Source of the DNA: CAWUKT01 sp963923035
GTDB taxonomy: Bacteria > Bacteroidota > Bacteroidia > J057 > JADKCL01
NCBI GenBank assembly: GCA_963923035.1
Contig: CAWUKT010000096.1
Location: 1 to 26,365, forward strand
Direction of reading: 5' to 3'
DNA: 26,365 nt
Positions 17,910 through 26,104 of the stretch are shown in pieces. The position numbers and the translations under genes were made by a program. Positions within the stretch are counted from its first letter, which is position 1. Each line of letters begins with the position of its first letter. The notes beneath the pieces were generated by a model. That model did no database searches. It was not told the origin of the DNA and worked only from the letters and a program-made list of their open reading frames with translations.

Positions 17910-20900
17910 TTAGAAATTGAGGTTGGCGCCAGCAGAAACGGTCCAGAAGAGCGGGGTTCCCGCCCGTTGCTCTCCGTACTTCCGGGGATTGTCATCGTCA
18001 ATGAATTCAGGGTTGAAGCCATTGTAGGAGCTGGAGGTTTGGTAAAACAGGTTCTGACCGGAGACGTAGATCCGGGCTCCGCGCAAGCGGAGGCGTTGCA
18101 GCTGTCCGGCGGTGAGGTTATAGCCGAGGTTGACGTTCCGGAGGGAAAGGTAACCGGCCGGCTGAACGATCAGGTTGGTCAGGACCTTTTCCTGGATGAA
18201 GGACTCGTGGGGCACCACACCGTCCGCGACGACCTGCGCCGGGTCGACGGTCGCATTGGCGAACCAATTGTAGAAGTATTGGTCCCCTACGTTCTTCACT
18301 TCGGCGCCCTGACTTCCCTGGATCATGAAGGAGAAATCAATATTGCCCCAGCGGAATTCGTTCGTAACGCTCCAGATCAGGTCGGGATAGGGATCGCCGA
18401 GGATCGTTTTGTCTTCATCCGTGATCAAACCATCGCCATTCAGGTCTTTGACAATTACATCTTCGGTCTGGCTGTTGATGGGGTGATAAGGCGTATTGAT
18501 ATACTCATCCGGGAGGTCGCGGTCCGCAACAAATCCGTAGAAGGAGGAGATGGGCATGCCGACCTGGTTGATCCACTGGGAGTTTCTGCCGTAGCTATCT
18601 TCCAGCAAGGCGCCATCCGATTCGCCGAAGCTGATCAGTTCGTTTTCGTTGGTCGAAGCAATAATCGTCGTATTCCACTTCAATTTTCCTTTGACCAGGT
18701 TCCGCGACCGCAGCTCAAACTCCCAACCGCGGTTCCGAACTTCTCCGAGGTTGACAATGGCACCGCTGAATCCAGTGACATAAGACACTGGGTTTTCCAG
18801 GAGCAACTGGTCGCTGGTCCGGATATAGTAGTCGATCGAGCCGGTGATGCGGTTGTTCAGGAATCCAAAATCAATCCCCGGGCTGAATTCGCGGGAGGCT
18901 TCCCACTGCAACAGGGTATTGGCGAGGTTCCGGGCCGAAACGCCCGCAGTGACCGTATTGTTGATGACGCTGTTCGAGGTATTGAGCAGGGCCAGGTAGG
19001 GATACGCATTCACAATATCGTCCCCGACATTGAATCGTTCGTTACCCGTCAGGCCGTAGCTCGCACGGAGCTTCAATTGGCTTAGGATCTGCTGCTTGAA
19101 CATGAACTTCTCGTTGTGGACATTCCATCCCGCCGAAACGGCCGGGAAGTTACCCCACTTGGAGTTGACGCCGAAGACGGAGCTGGCATCTCTCCGGAAG
19201 GAAGCATTCAGCAGGAAGCGGTTCGCATATACGTAATTCACGCGGCCGAAGTAGCCAATCTTGTTGCGCTCGAAGTTGACTTCCTCGAAGCCGGAGATGG
19301 TGGTCGCACCATTGAGGTTTTTCAGGAGGTCGTTGGTAAATCCGTTGCCCGAGATGGAACTGTTTTCCGTGGAACGGGTCTGGAAAGTGGCCCCGACCAA
19401 GGCACTGACTTCGTGCTGGTCGAAGGTCTTGTTGTAATTGATGGTATTGTCGGAGATGATGCGGGTTCTGAACCTGTTTTGCAGGTTGTAGGAAGCGCGG
19501 CTGGCCCCGGCGGCGTGGTGCTTGACCCCGTCGTAGCGGGTACGCTTCCGCTGCTCCAGCGTGGTTCCGAGTGAGGATTTTGCCGTCAGTCCATCCATGA
19601 GCTTGACGCTCAGGTAGGTCGAACCCAGCAGGTTGGTCTTGTATTCGTAGTGCTCTCTCTCGACGTATTGGGCGTAAGGGTTGGAGTCTCCCGAGGTACG
19701 GGGGCGGCTGGAACTGCCATCGTCGTTCAGATCGAGGTTGACGAGGTGGTTTTCGAAGAAATAGTCCCCTACTCCGACGTCGGGATAGACATCGCGGTCG
19801 ATGAATTGCAAGGTCGATTCCGTGTGGTAAATGGGTAGCCAGGGAGATTGGCGGATGGGATTGTGGATAGAGGTCGGGAGCGCCCGCCGCTTGGAGTAAG
19901 AAGGTGTCACCTTGAGACCGAAGGTGACGCGGTCGGAAATCTTCGACGTCATCTTCAGGTTCATGGTATACAACTTGTAGTCGTCGGTGATGACGACGCC
20001 CTGGTCGTGGAGGTACTTCAGCGACGTGCTAAACTTTGTTTTGTTGGTTCCGCCGCGGGCGGAAAGGGAGTGGCTTTGGATCACCCCACCGTCGAAGAAG
20101 ACATCCTGCCAATCGCGGTCGATGCCCGTCGTCTCGACCAGCAATTGGGCATATTCGGTTTGCTCAGAGATTTCGCCCGTTTCGGCCAGTTCTCTTGCCG
20201 CCCAGTCGGCAACACTTTTGCGATAATTGTCGCTGCCAAATGCGTCTTTGAATCCTACGTAGGTTTCGTAATTGAATTTGGTTTTGCCCTCTTCTCCGCT
20301 CTTCGTGGTAATCAAAATCACGCCATTTGATCCTTCACTTCCATAAATCGCGGCGGAGGCAGCATCCTTCAGGACTTCAAACGACTCGATGTCGTTCATG
20401 TCCATATTGCCCAGGAATTCAGGGTCCACCACGAGGCCGTCGACGACGACGGCGGGGCCTGAACTACCGGTAATCGACCCAAAACCCCGGATGGTAATGG
20501 TGGGGGCAGCGCCCGGCTCGGCATTGGTGGCCTGGATATTGACCCCCGAAACCTGACCGACCAGGGCGTCGTCCACACGGGACACGGCCATCTGATCCAA
20601 TTTTTTGTTTTCGACTTTGGAAATGGCGCCGGTGAGGTGGGATTTCTTTTGAGAGCCGTAGCCAATGATCACAACCTCGTCAATTTCCTCATCCTCCGGA
20701 ACCATTTTGACCTCAATCGAGGTCCGCCCGTCTACCGGAACCAATTGGGTTTTGAAGCCAATATAGCTGATGGCCAAGGTAGCGTCGGATTCGACTTCAA
20801 TGGAAAAACGCCCCTCCTTATCGGTAAATGTGCCCTGGTCGGTTCCACTGATGGCTACTGTGGCGCCCAACAAGGGTTCTCCATCATCCGAAGAAGTGAC

Positions 20901-21065
20901 GATACCTTTTACTGTAATGGGAGCCTTGAATTCCGGGAAGGGTGTCGAGTCGTGTCCCGTCGCCGGCAGCAAGGCAGAAAATCCGATGAGGAATATTCCA
21001 AGGCCAAATAACCGCATGGACCCACTGATTAGATTGAAGAATCTAACTTCTTGTTTTTTAACCAT
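17910..21065 (-). CDS. susC: SusC/RagA-family TonB-dependent oligosaccharide transporter
   Basis: This 1051-residue outer-membrane transporter is the first gene of the operon. After an N-terminal hydrophobic signal (about 15-36) a carboxypeptidase-regulatory-like domain runs from about 50 to 122 (VKGIVTSSDDGEPLLGATV). The SusC signature EEIDEVVIIGYGSQKK (127-140) comes next, then the plug domain with IRGFGSI and GVILITTKSG, and a beta-barrel ending in a terminal aromatic residue (ANLNF). It would import alginate oligosaccharides with SusD. I keep ATG 21065; MRLFGLG (21017) would also give a signal peptide and is possible. A 400-bp non-coding leader lies upstream. Confidence 0.96.
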   Translation of the reverse strand: MVKKQEVRFFNLISGSMRLFGLGIFLIGFSALLPATGHDSTPFPEFKAPITVKGIVTSSDDGEPLLGATVAISGTDQGTFTDKEGRFSIEVESDATLAISYIGFKTQLVPVDGRTSIEVKMVPEDEEIDEVVIIGYGSQKKSHLTGAISKVENKKLDQMAVSRVDDALVGQVSGVNIQATNAEPGAAPTITIRGFGSITGSSGPAVVVDGLVVDPEFLGNMDMNDIESFEVLKDAASAAIYGSEGSNGVILITTKSGEEGKTKFNYETYVGFKDAFGSDNYRKSVADWAARELAETGEISEQTEYAQLLVETTGIDRDWQDVFFDGGVIQSHSLSARGGTNKTKFSTSLKYLHDQGVVITDDYKLYTMNLKMTSKISDRVTFGLKVTPSYSKRRALPTSIHNPIRQSPWLPIYHTESTLQFIDRDVYPDVGVGDYFFENHLVNLDLNDDGSSSRPRTSGDSNPYAQYVEREHYEYKTNLLGSTYLSVKLMDGLTAKSSLGTTLEQRKRTRYDGVKHHAAGASRASYNLQNRFRTRIISDNTINYNKTFDQHEVSALVGATFQTRSTENSSISGNGFTNDLLKNLNGATTISGFEEVNFERNKIGYFGRVNYVYANRFLLNASFRRDASSVFGVNSKWGNFPAVSAGWNVHNEKFMFKQQILSQLKLRASYGLTGNERFNVGDDIVNAYPYLALLNTSNSVINNTVTAGVSARNLANTLLQWEASREFSPGIDFGFLNNRITGSIDYYIRTSDQLLLENPVSYVTGFSGAIVNLGEVRNRGWEFELRSRNLVKGKLKWNTTIIASTNENELISFGESDGALLEDSYGRNSQWINQVGMPISSFYGFVADRDLPDEYINTPYHPINSQTEDVIVKDLNGDGLITDEDKTILGDPYPDLIWSVTNEFRWGNIDFSFMIQGSQGAEVKNVGDQYFYNWFANATVDPAQVVADGVVPHESFIQEKVLTNLIVQPAGYLSLRNVNLGYNLTAGQLQRLRLRGARIYVSGQNLFYQTSSSYNGFNPEFIDDDNPRKYGEQRAGTPLFWTVSAGANLNF

Positions 21066-21131
21066 AACTTTGCGTGATCTAAGTGACGTAAATCGTCATG
21101 CTAGCACCCGCGAAACCAGTTCATTGAAAAC

Positions 21132-21146
21132 AAATGAAATTCATTT
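21132..21146. promoter_or_regulatory. Candidate operator palindrome AAATGAAATTCATTT
   Basis: A perfect 7-bp inverted repeat with a 1-nt centre lies 67-81 bp upstream of the SusC start. Its size would suit a homodimeric regulator such as the TetR protein in this window. It is AT-rich and could be chance. Confidence 0.25.
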
Positions 21147-21253
21147 CTTTGACCCTAATAGCCGCAACGTATCTTATCTCTCCAGTCTTGCTCGGGGTGC
21201 AAGTAGACTCCTAGTATATTTCGTTGATGAAATTAAGAATAATTATTTGATTC

Positions 21254-21261
21254 CAAAATTA
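21254..21261 (-). promoter_or_regulatory. Candidate Bacteroidota -7 element TAATTTTG for the SusC operon
   Basis: The minus strand reads TAATTTTG, matching the TAnnTTTG -7 consensus of Bacteroidota primary sigma promoters. No convincing TTTG -33 box sits at the right distance, and the implied leader would be about 190 nt, so this is tentative. Confidence 0.25.
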
Positions 21262-21406
21262 AATTTATCCCTCCCGCCTATTTTCCTCCTTGCTTTCCTG
21301 AATTCGAACGGACATTCCCCTGATTAGAAACCATACAGAAATGCACAAAAGCAGCCATTTCAGTTGATTTGAGGCCTTGATTCTAAATTAAAAATCAGTA
21401 CGGTTA

Positions 21407-21423
21407 TTTATTTTCGAAATAAA
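21407..21423. promoter_or_regulatory. AT-rich palindrome TTTATTT-TCG-AAATAAA
   Basis: Seven-bp arms flank a 3-nt centre. A near copy (TTTATTT-TG-AAATAAA) lies at 22651-22666 in the divergent promoter region. They may be shared regulator sites, or AT-rich coincidence. Confidence 0.25.
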
Positions 21424-21471
21424 AGCTCACCCAAATTCTGTGGAAGGTTGTTGGAAAAAGGCTCAACCACT

Positions 21472-22539
21472 TTACTCATTTATCAATAGAACTTTTCTCG
21501 TCCTGTTAAATTTTGGCCCCAGTACTTTAAGGATGTACATGCCAGCCGGAAGGTTGGAAGTCTCCAATTCGATGCTGGACTCGGCCCCTAGCTTCCTTTC
21601 CAGGAGCTTCTGCCCCGTGATTCCGTAAAGCTGGACTGAAGTCGCCCCAATCGGAATCCGACTGATTTTCAATGTTTTGCTGGCGGGATTGGGAAAAATA
21701 GCCAACACATCTTCCGACTCCTCCCCTTCCCTGTTGCCGACCGGGGACGACTCATCAATGCTGAAATCTGTAAACAGGACCTCTTCGTCCCGCAGATCCT
21801 CAGAGAAGACCAAACTTCGGTAGATGCCCCATTTGGGACGAATGAAGGAAGCTCCGGTTCTCCAATTGGCAATCGAGTTATTTGAGTAGGAAAACAAAGT
21901 ACTGTCATCACTGACCCGCTTCATCTCCAAGGTATAGGCCCCTTGGATGGAGTATTCAATGGTTGCGGTGGCCTGGACCCACGTTCCGAGGAAAGGGGCC
22001 AGATCAGTTTGGGCCAATGTGACCTGGGTTCCGGTCTCGGCGTGGCGGAGCTCCAAACGGTCGGGATTGCCCTTGCGGGTGGTTAAGGTATAGAGCGGCA
22101 TGGAATCGAAGGGGTCCCCGACCGACTTCAGTTGGTGGATGTGGGTGAATTTCGGAGAAGATTGAAAGCCAGCCGGCAACCTGAACTTCCATTTGTACTC
22201 AACAAATTCATTTTCAACGCCCAGCAAATTGTCGGGAGACTTGTCATAGGTCTTGATCTCGCTGCGTTGGCGATCAGAATTGATGCAACGGTCATCGTCG
22301 GGAACGACATGCAGGATGAACCGAAAGACATTCGCATTCAGCTCATTGTCAAATACTTCGTCGATATGCTCCCCAAAGCTGCTGTGGCCACAATCCGGAG
22401 TTTCAATGACATTGTAGCCAGGCGCGAGGACCGCATTGATCTCGCTGTAGGTATTCCCGGGGCCATTCGCACTGAGGACCACTTGAGAAAATAGATCAGC
22501 AGAATGAAAAAGCAGGCAGAAAAGAAGGATATATCGCAT
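21472..22539 (-). CDS. Lyase-like jelly-roll protein with T9SS sorting domain
   Basis: This 355-residue secreted protein has a signal peptide at about 1-19 (LFSQ). The central region (20-262) looks like a beta-jelly-roll polysaccharide lyase: RQRSEIK (90-96) resembles the R(S/T)ELR strand of PL7, HIHQLK (133-138) resembles the QIH strand, and RPKWGIYRSL (234-243) is a pattern I associate with heparin-lyase-I/PL20-like jelly rolls. I cannot assign a PL family with confidence. Residues about 278-355 are a T9SS type A sorting domain (IFPNPASKTLKI, then LPAGMYILKV), so the protein should be exported across the outer membrane. It lies just upstream of, and in the same direction as, the SusC operon, but a 400-bp gap argues for separate transcription. 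Substrate is probably alginate or another uronan. Confidence 0.75.
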   Translation of the reverse strand: MRYILLFCLLFHSADLFSQVVLSANGPGNTYSEINAVLAPGYNVIETPDCGHSSFGEHIDEVFDNELNANVFRFILHVVPDDDRCINSDRQRSEIKTYDKSPDNLLGVENEFVEYKWKFRLPAGFQSSPKFTHIHQLKSVGDPFDSMPLYTLTTRKGNPDRLELRHAETGTQVTLAQTDLAPFLGTWVQATATIEYSIQGAYTLEMKRVSDDSTLFSYSNNSIANWRTGASFIRPKWGIYRSLVFSEDLRDEEVLFTDFSIDESSPVGNREGEESEDVLAIFPNPASKTLKISRIPIGATSVQLYGITGQKLLERKLGAESSIELETSNLPAGMYILKVLGPKFNRTRKVLLINE

Positions 22540-22754
22540 AAATCAGGAAGTTATTATTGCCAGATTGTTTTTCAATAAAATACACAAATGCCTTTTAGTG
22601 AGTTTACAACAATCTAAACCGTGCATTCCAATAAGGGTTTTTCGAATTTATTTATTTTGAAATAAAATATTCAATAAAAATTCTTAAGTTGACGGTCGTT
22701 AGTGAAGGGTCACCACTACTAAACTCCTCTATTTTTAATTCTAAGGATAAGAAA
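22540..22754. promoter_or_regulatory. Divergent promoter region
   Basis: This AT-rich 215-bp spacer lies between divergent genes and must hold promoters for both. It contains the palindrome TTTATTT-TG-AAATAAA (22651-22666). No exact TAnnTTTG box was found on either strand. Confidence 0.45.
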
Positions 22755-24011
22755 ATGAAAGAAAGATTACTTTTTCCAAAGTCAGCGATGCAACGCATTG
22801 GCTTTCTATGTGCGTTTACATTTCTATTTGCCAATTGGGGTCTGAGCCAACAAGTAATAGGAGAATTCCCCATCCACGATGGGGGCATGGAAGGACAGAC
22901 GGCCGGAAGCCTGAGCTCGGCCGGTAGTTCTCAGAACGGGATGCCCTCTACGGAGTGGACCGTATCGTCCCAGAGCAATTCGGCGGTCCGCGAGATGGTC
23001 GAGGATTCCACCGTCGCCAGAACGGGCCGCTTCTCCGCGATGTCCGCCATGGCCGCTTCAGCCACCAACGTACGGCTGCAAAGCCCCTCCACCATTGCCC
23101 CGGACACCCTGATGACGGATACCGACTATACCATCCAGTTCTTCTACAAGGCCAATATCGATCCCGACGGCAATCTGTACGGAGGCACTTACCTCAACAA
23201 TACCTCCGGCGGCCGCACCGACGACGTCACCAACGCCACGCCCTTCGTCGCCGGCGAATGGACCAAGGCCTACGCGACCAGAACCTCCAATACCGTCTTC
23301 AACGCCTCCAACTGGGCCGTGGCCCGTATTCGGACCGATTCCGCCGGAATCTACCTCGACACCCTCGGCTTTGACGACTTCGTCTGCTACGAAGGCGCCT
23401 ACGACGATGTCGCCCCGGATGCCCCGACGCCCCCCACCCCAGCGTCTGAGTACACTGTAAATGGCTCCTCCGCCGATCTGGCCTGGGTTGCACCCGGCAC
23501 CGGCGTCGATGGCGGCGGCTATGTCGTCGTCAAATACCTGTCCATGCCGGCTGCGGACAACGATCCGAACCAAAATGGCATCTACGCTGTGGGAACGACC
23601 ACCAGCAATGGGACCGGCAACCTCCTCGGCACCATCGTGTACATTGGAACTGCCACTTCCTACTCCGATACCTATACCGCTGGCGCCTACTACAAGGTCT
23701 ACGCCGTGGACAAGGCCTTCAATTACTCGGAAGAGATCACCCTCGCGGAAGAAGTCGCCATCGGCATGCCCGAGCTTCCCAGTTCCGCCATTGCTGTTTA
23801 CCCCAACCCTGCTCAACATACCCTCTCCATTCAGTCCGAAGAGCTTGACATTGAGTCGATTGCAATTTATAGCCTGGATGGAAAGGAATTGATAAAACAA
23901 GAAGCCCCGGACGGCAACCTGATGGATGTTTCCGAACTGCCCCGCGGCATCTACCTGCTTAAGCTAATGACCCTTGAAGGTGTGGACACCAGGAGAATTG
24001 TTTTAGAGTAG
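22755..24011 (+). CDS. T9SS-secreted protein with CBM-like and Fn3-like regions, function unassigned
   Basis: This 418-residue secreted protein has a signal peptide (about 12-33). Residues 35-215 resemble a jelly-roll carbohydrate-binding domain: an IHDGGMEG opening, an aromatic-rich core, and an ending in YLDTLGFDDFVCYEGAY. Residues about 218-335 look like a fibronectin-III-type module (DLAWVAPG, YYKVYAVDKAFNYSE). Residues 345-418 form a T9SS type A sorting domain (IAVYPNPAQHTLSI, LPRGIYLLKL). No catalytic motif is evident, so it may bind alginate or help display other proteins. I chose ATG 22755 with a purine-rich AGGATAAG 4-12 bp upstream; ATG 22788 is an alternative. It is followed by a good terminator and so is monocistronic. 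Confidence 0.8.
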   Translation: MKERLLFPKSAMQRIGFLCAFTFLFANWGLSQQVIGEFPIHDGGMEGQTAGSLSSAGSSQNGMPSTEWTVSSQSNSAVREMVEDSTVARTGRFSAMSAMAASATNVRLQSPSTIAPDTLMTDTDYTIQFFYKANIDPDGNLYGGTYLNNTSGGRTDDVTNATPFVAGEWTKAYATRTSNTVFNASNWAVARIRTDSAGIYLDTLGFDDFVCYEGAYDDVAPDAPTPPTPASEYTVNGSSADLAWVAPGTGVDGGGYVVVKYLSMPAADNDPNQNGIYAVGTTTSNGTGNLLGTIVYIGTATSYSDTYTAGAYYKVYAVDKAFNYSEEITLAEEVAIGMPELPSSAIAVYPNPAQHTLSIQSEELDIESIAIYSLDGKELIKQEAPDGNLMDVSELPRGIYLLKLMTLEGVDTRRIVLE

Positions 24012-24385
24012 TCCACCCATTTTTCAATTACCAGAAAGGTTGGGAGTCCAGTCCTTGGGCTCCCGACCCCCTTCCTTTTTCGAGACGGAGCATGCTTTTT
24101 CTTTTTCATGTCGAATGGCGCCAGCAGGTCATCCAACAATTGGGAGAGGTATGCAAAGAGGTGGGGCGAGTCAAAAAATCAGCCGGTTCTATTTTCCCAT
24201 TTCATTTCCCCCTCTCCTGACTCAAAGGCGAAGCGGGATCCAAATGGGAGCATCTATCGTTCCCGGCCATTGGAGTCCGGGGCAAAATCATACAACTGAC
24301 GCTCACTGCAATCCTGTTCGCCGGGGAACAATCCCCATGCGGACCGAGAGCTAAAACAATTTTTACCCACTTAAAATCAACAAAA
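24012..24385. other. Gene-free interval before the right PL7 gene
   Basis: This 374-bp interval begins with the terminator of the upstream gene. The remainder should hold the PL7 promoter, but I saw no consensus box. The minus strand has an open stretch through 24202-24385 whose translation (proline-, Cys-rich) has no recognisable domain; it could be a decayed element. Confidence 0.5.
24038..24080 (+). terminator. Intrinsic terminator after the T9SS protein gene
   Basis: The stem GGTTGGGAG (24038-24046) pairs with CTCCCGACC (24060-24068) through one G-T pair, with a 13-nt loop. A pyrimidine tract ending in five T residues follows (to 24080), 27 bp after the stop codon. Confidence 0.7.
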
Positions 24386-25720
24386 ATGAAAAGAACGCGC
24401 ATCTTTCCCCGTTCGTTCATTGGGATGAGCTTTGTCCTGATGGCATGTCTACTGATCGTCGTTTCCTCCTGTCAAAAGGAAGAAATCCTCGCGGACGACG
24501 AGGTCAACAACCCGTACCCCCATCTGAATGCCACCCCGGTGGTCGGCGGGGTCTATACCATCACCAGCGTCAAAAGCGGACGCCAGGTAGGTGTCTTGAA
24601 CGGAAGCAATTCCAACGGCGCGAATATTGTCGTGGATGGCAATGATCCGAACACCTCCAGCACCCACAAACATTGGGAAGTGCTGTCCGTCGGCTCTCCC
24701 TACGTGCGACTTCGGTGCGTAGACAGCCAAAAATCAATGACCGTGGCCAATGGCAGCAATAGCAACGGCGCGAATGTCCGCCAATGGGCCTATTCCGGCG
24801 CGACCAACCACCAATGGGAGATCATCTCGGTCGGCAATGGCCAATACCGCCTCAAAGGCCGCGACAGTGGCAAGAGTCTCCGGGCCTCCGGCACGTCCAA
24901 CGGCAGCAACGTCGATCAATATGCCTACAAAGGCTGGTCCAGCCAGAAATTTTACTTCACTGAAGTCGGCGGCAACGGCGGCGGAGGTGGGGGTGGCAAT
25001 ACCGCCGCCAGCATCATCGGCAATGGCTGGAAGCTCAATGGCTATACCGGCACCTTGAATGTCGGCAGTAGCGACAACGGCCTCAACTACGCCGACGACG
25101 CCAGCACCGCCGAGAGCCATTTCTTCTTTGAGAAAAATGGCTATGCGGCCTTCCGGTGCTATCCCGGAAATCCGACTTCGGGCGGTTCCTCGAACCCCCG
25201 GACGGAACTGCGCGAAGAGATCAACGGCGGTGACAATTATTGGAATGGGAATACCAATACCGAGCACTCCATGAAATGGCGCTTTGTGATCGAAGACCTG
25301 CCTCCGTCTGGCAAGCTCGCCTTTGGGCAGATCCACGAGCGGAGCAATACCTACGACGACGTGATCCGGGTCCAGGTGCAGGGAAGTTCGGGGCAAAACT
25401 CAGGCAGTGTCGATTTGCGCATTTTGGGGTATGTGACGGAGGAAATTGAAGGGCAAGGGCGCACGATCAATTTCAACATGAACATGGACACGGAGTACTA
25501 TTTCGAATTGACCATGAAGAATGGCGTCGTCACTTTGTACAACCTGAACAACAGCGGCAGTCGGACTCAGACCTTGTTCCAGTCGGTTGACATCGGCAAT
25601 GCCGATGAGAACTACTTCAAGGCCGGTTGCTACCTGCAGTCGACCAGCAGCAGCCACTCTGGCTCCAGCGTCTACGGCCAGGTCCTCATCAAAGACCTCA
25701 CGGTCAACCCCGACAACTGA
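24386..25720 (+). CDS. PL7 alginate lyase lipoprotein with ricin-type beta-trefoil
   Basis: This 444-residue lipoprotein has Cys29 (VVSSC). Residues about 52-194 are a ricin-B-like beta-trefoil (CBM13-like), with three repeats carrying NGSNSNGANV and HxW/QxW-type endings (HKHWEV, NHQWEI, SQKFYF). A glycine-rich linker (197-204) joins it to the PL7 domain (206-444) with RTELRE (272-277), QIH (315-317) and YFKAGCYLQ (410-418). The PL7 domain matches that of the gene at 434-1735 at about 222 of 239 positions by eye, while the N-terminal modules are of different families. It should cut alginate at the cell surface. ATG 24386 has an A-rich leader. A strong terminator follows. Confidence 0.94.
   Translation: MKRTRIFPRSFIGMSFVLMACLLIVVSSCQKEEILADDEVNNPYPHLNATPVVGGVYTITSVKSGRQVGVLNGSNSNGANIVVDGNDPNTSSTHKHWEVLSVGSPYVRLRCVDSQKSMTVANGSNSNGANVRQWAYSGATNHQWEIISVGNGQYRLKGRDSGKSLRASGTSNGSNVDQYAYKGWSSQKFYFTEVGGNGGGGGGGNTAASIIGNGWKLNGYTGTLNVGSSDNGLNYADDASTAESHFFFEKNGYAAFRCYPGNPTSGGSSNPRTELREEINGGDNYWNGNTNTEHSMKWRFVIEDLPPSGKLAFGQIHERSNTYDDVIRVQVQGSSGQNSGSVDLRILGYVTEEIEGQGRTINFNMNMDTEYYFELTMKNGVVTLYNLNNSGSRTQTLFQSVDIGNADENYFKAGCYLQSTSSSHSGSSVYGQVLIKDLTVNPDN
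25001..25717 (+). repeat. Right arm of ~720-bp inverted repeat (PL7 catalytic domain)
   Basis: This is the counterpart of 437-1153 in opposite orientation, about 23.8 kb away. Homology at protein level begins at the TAASIIG junction right after the glycine linker and ends at the stop codon. Confidence 0.9.
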
Positions 25721-25760
25721 ATGTAGTGTAACATAGTTTCTTTACTCGAGTTTTTTCTCA

Positions 25761-25812
25761 CCCGCTGTCGCTCGGCATAATCTATGCTGAACCGGCAGCG
25801 GGATGTTTTTTT
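25761..25812 (+). terminator. Intrinsic terminator after the right PL7 gene
   Basis: The outer stem CCCGCTG/CAGCGGG (25761-25767 with 25796-25802) encloses an inner hairpin TCGGCATA/TATGCTGA. ATG and then seven T residues follow. It lies 40 bp past the PL7 stop. Confidence 0.75.
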
Positions 25813-25890
25813 CCTTCCCGCTCTATCTTGGTGCTGCTCTTGTTTGAGTTGTCTAGGGAGGTGGGGCAATGGGGCGTGTGTGCTCGCCTT

Positions 25891-26084
25891 TCCACCCAAA
25901 TGCCAATGGATTCGCCTGTTCGGCGGGTTTTCGCTTCGTGGAATTAAGTTCCACGAAAGCGACGGTTGTAAGATTGGACTGCCCTACTCACCCTTTTCGC
26001 TTTGGTGGAAGTTACTTCCACCAAAATGCCCATTGGGCGGCCTGGCGGCCCTGTTTTCGTTTCGTGGAAGCAACTTCCACGAAA
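25891..26084. repeat. Three (perhaps four) related hairpins around a GTGGAA/TTCCAC stem
   Basis: Hairpin 1 (25932-25961), hairpin 2 (26001-26025) and hairpin 3 (26060-26084) share the pattern TTCGTGGAA, short loop, TTCCACGAA. Hairpin 2 has GGTGGAA/TTCCACC: both arms change together relative to CGTGGAA/TTCCACG, so pairing is kept. Hairpins 2 and 3 have 11-bp perfect stems with 3-nt loops. Flanking sequence also repeats: CCACCCAAATGCCAATGG (from 25892) resembles CCACCAAAATGCCCATTGG (from 26019), which suggests a decayed fourth copy at about 25891. Function unknown; palindromic repeat elements or folded RNA are possible. Confidence 0.75.
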
Positions 26085-26104
26085 GCTGGGGTGGGCGAAA
26101 TCGC

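Larger units (their letters stand above)
21066..21471. other. Upstream control region of the SusC operon
   Basis: No gene. This AT-rich 406-bp stretch separates the SusC start from the stop of the upstream minus-strand gene. It holds a candidate -7 box, two AT-rich palindromes (listed separately), and a weak GGTTG/CAACC inverted repeat at 21446-21467 close to the upstream gene's stop. Confidence 0.6.
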
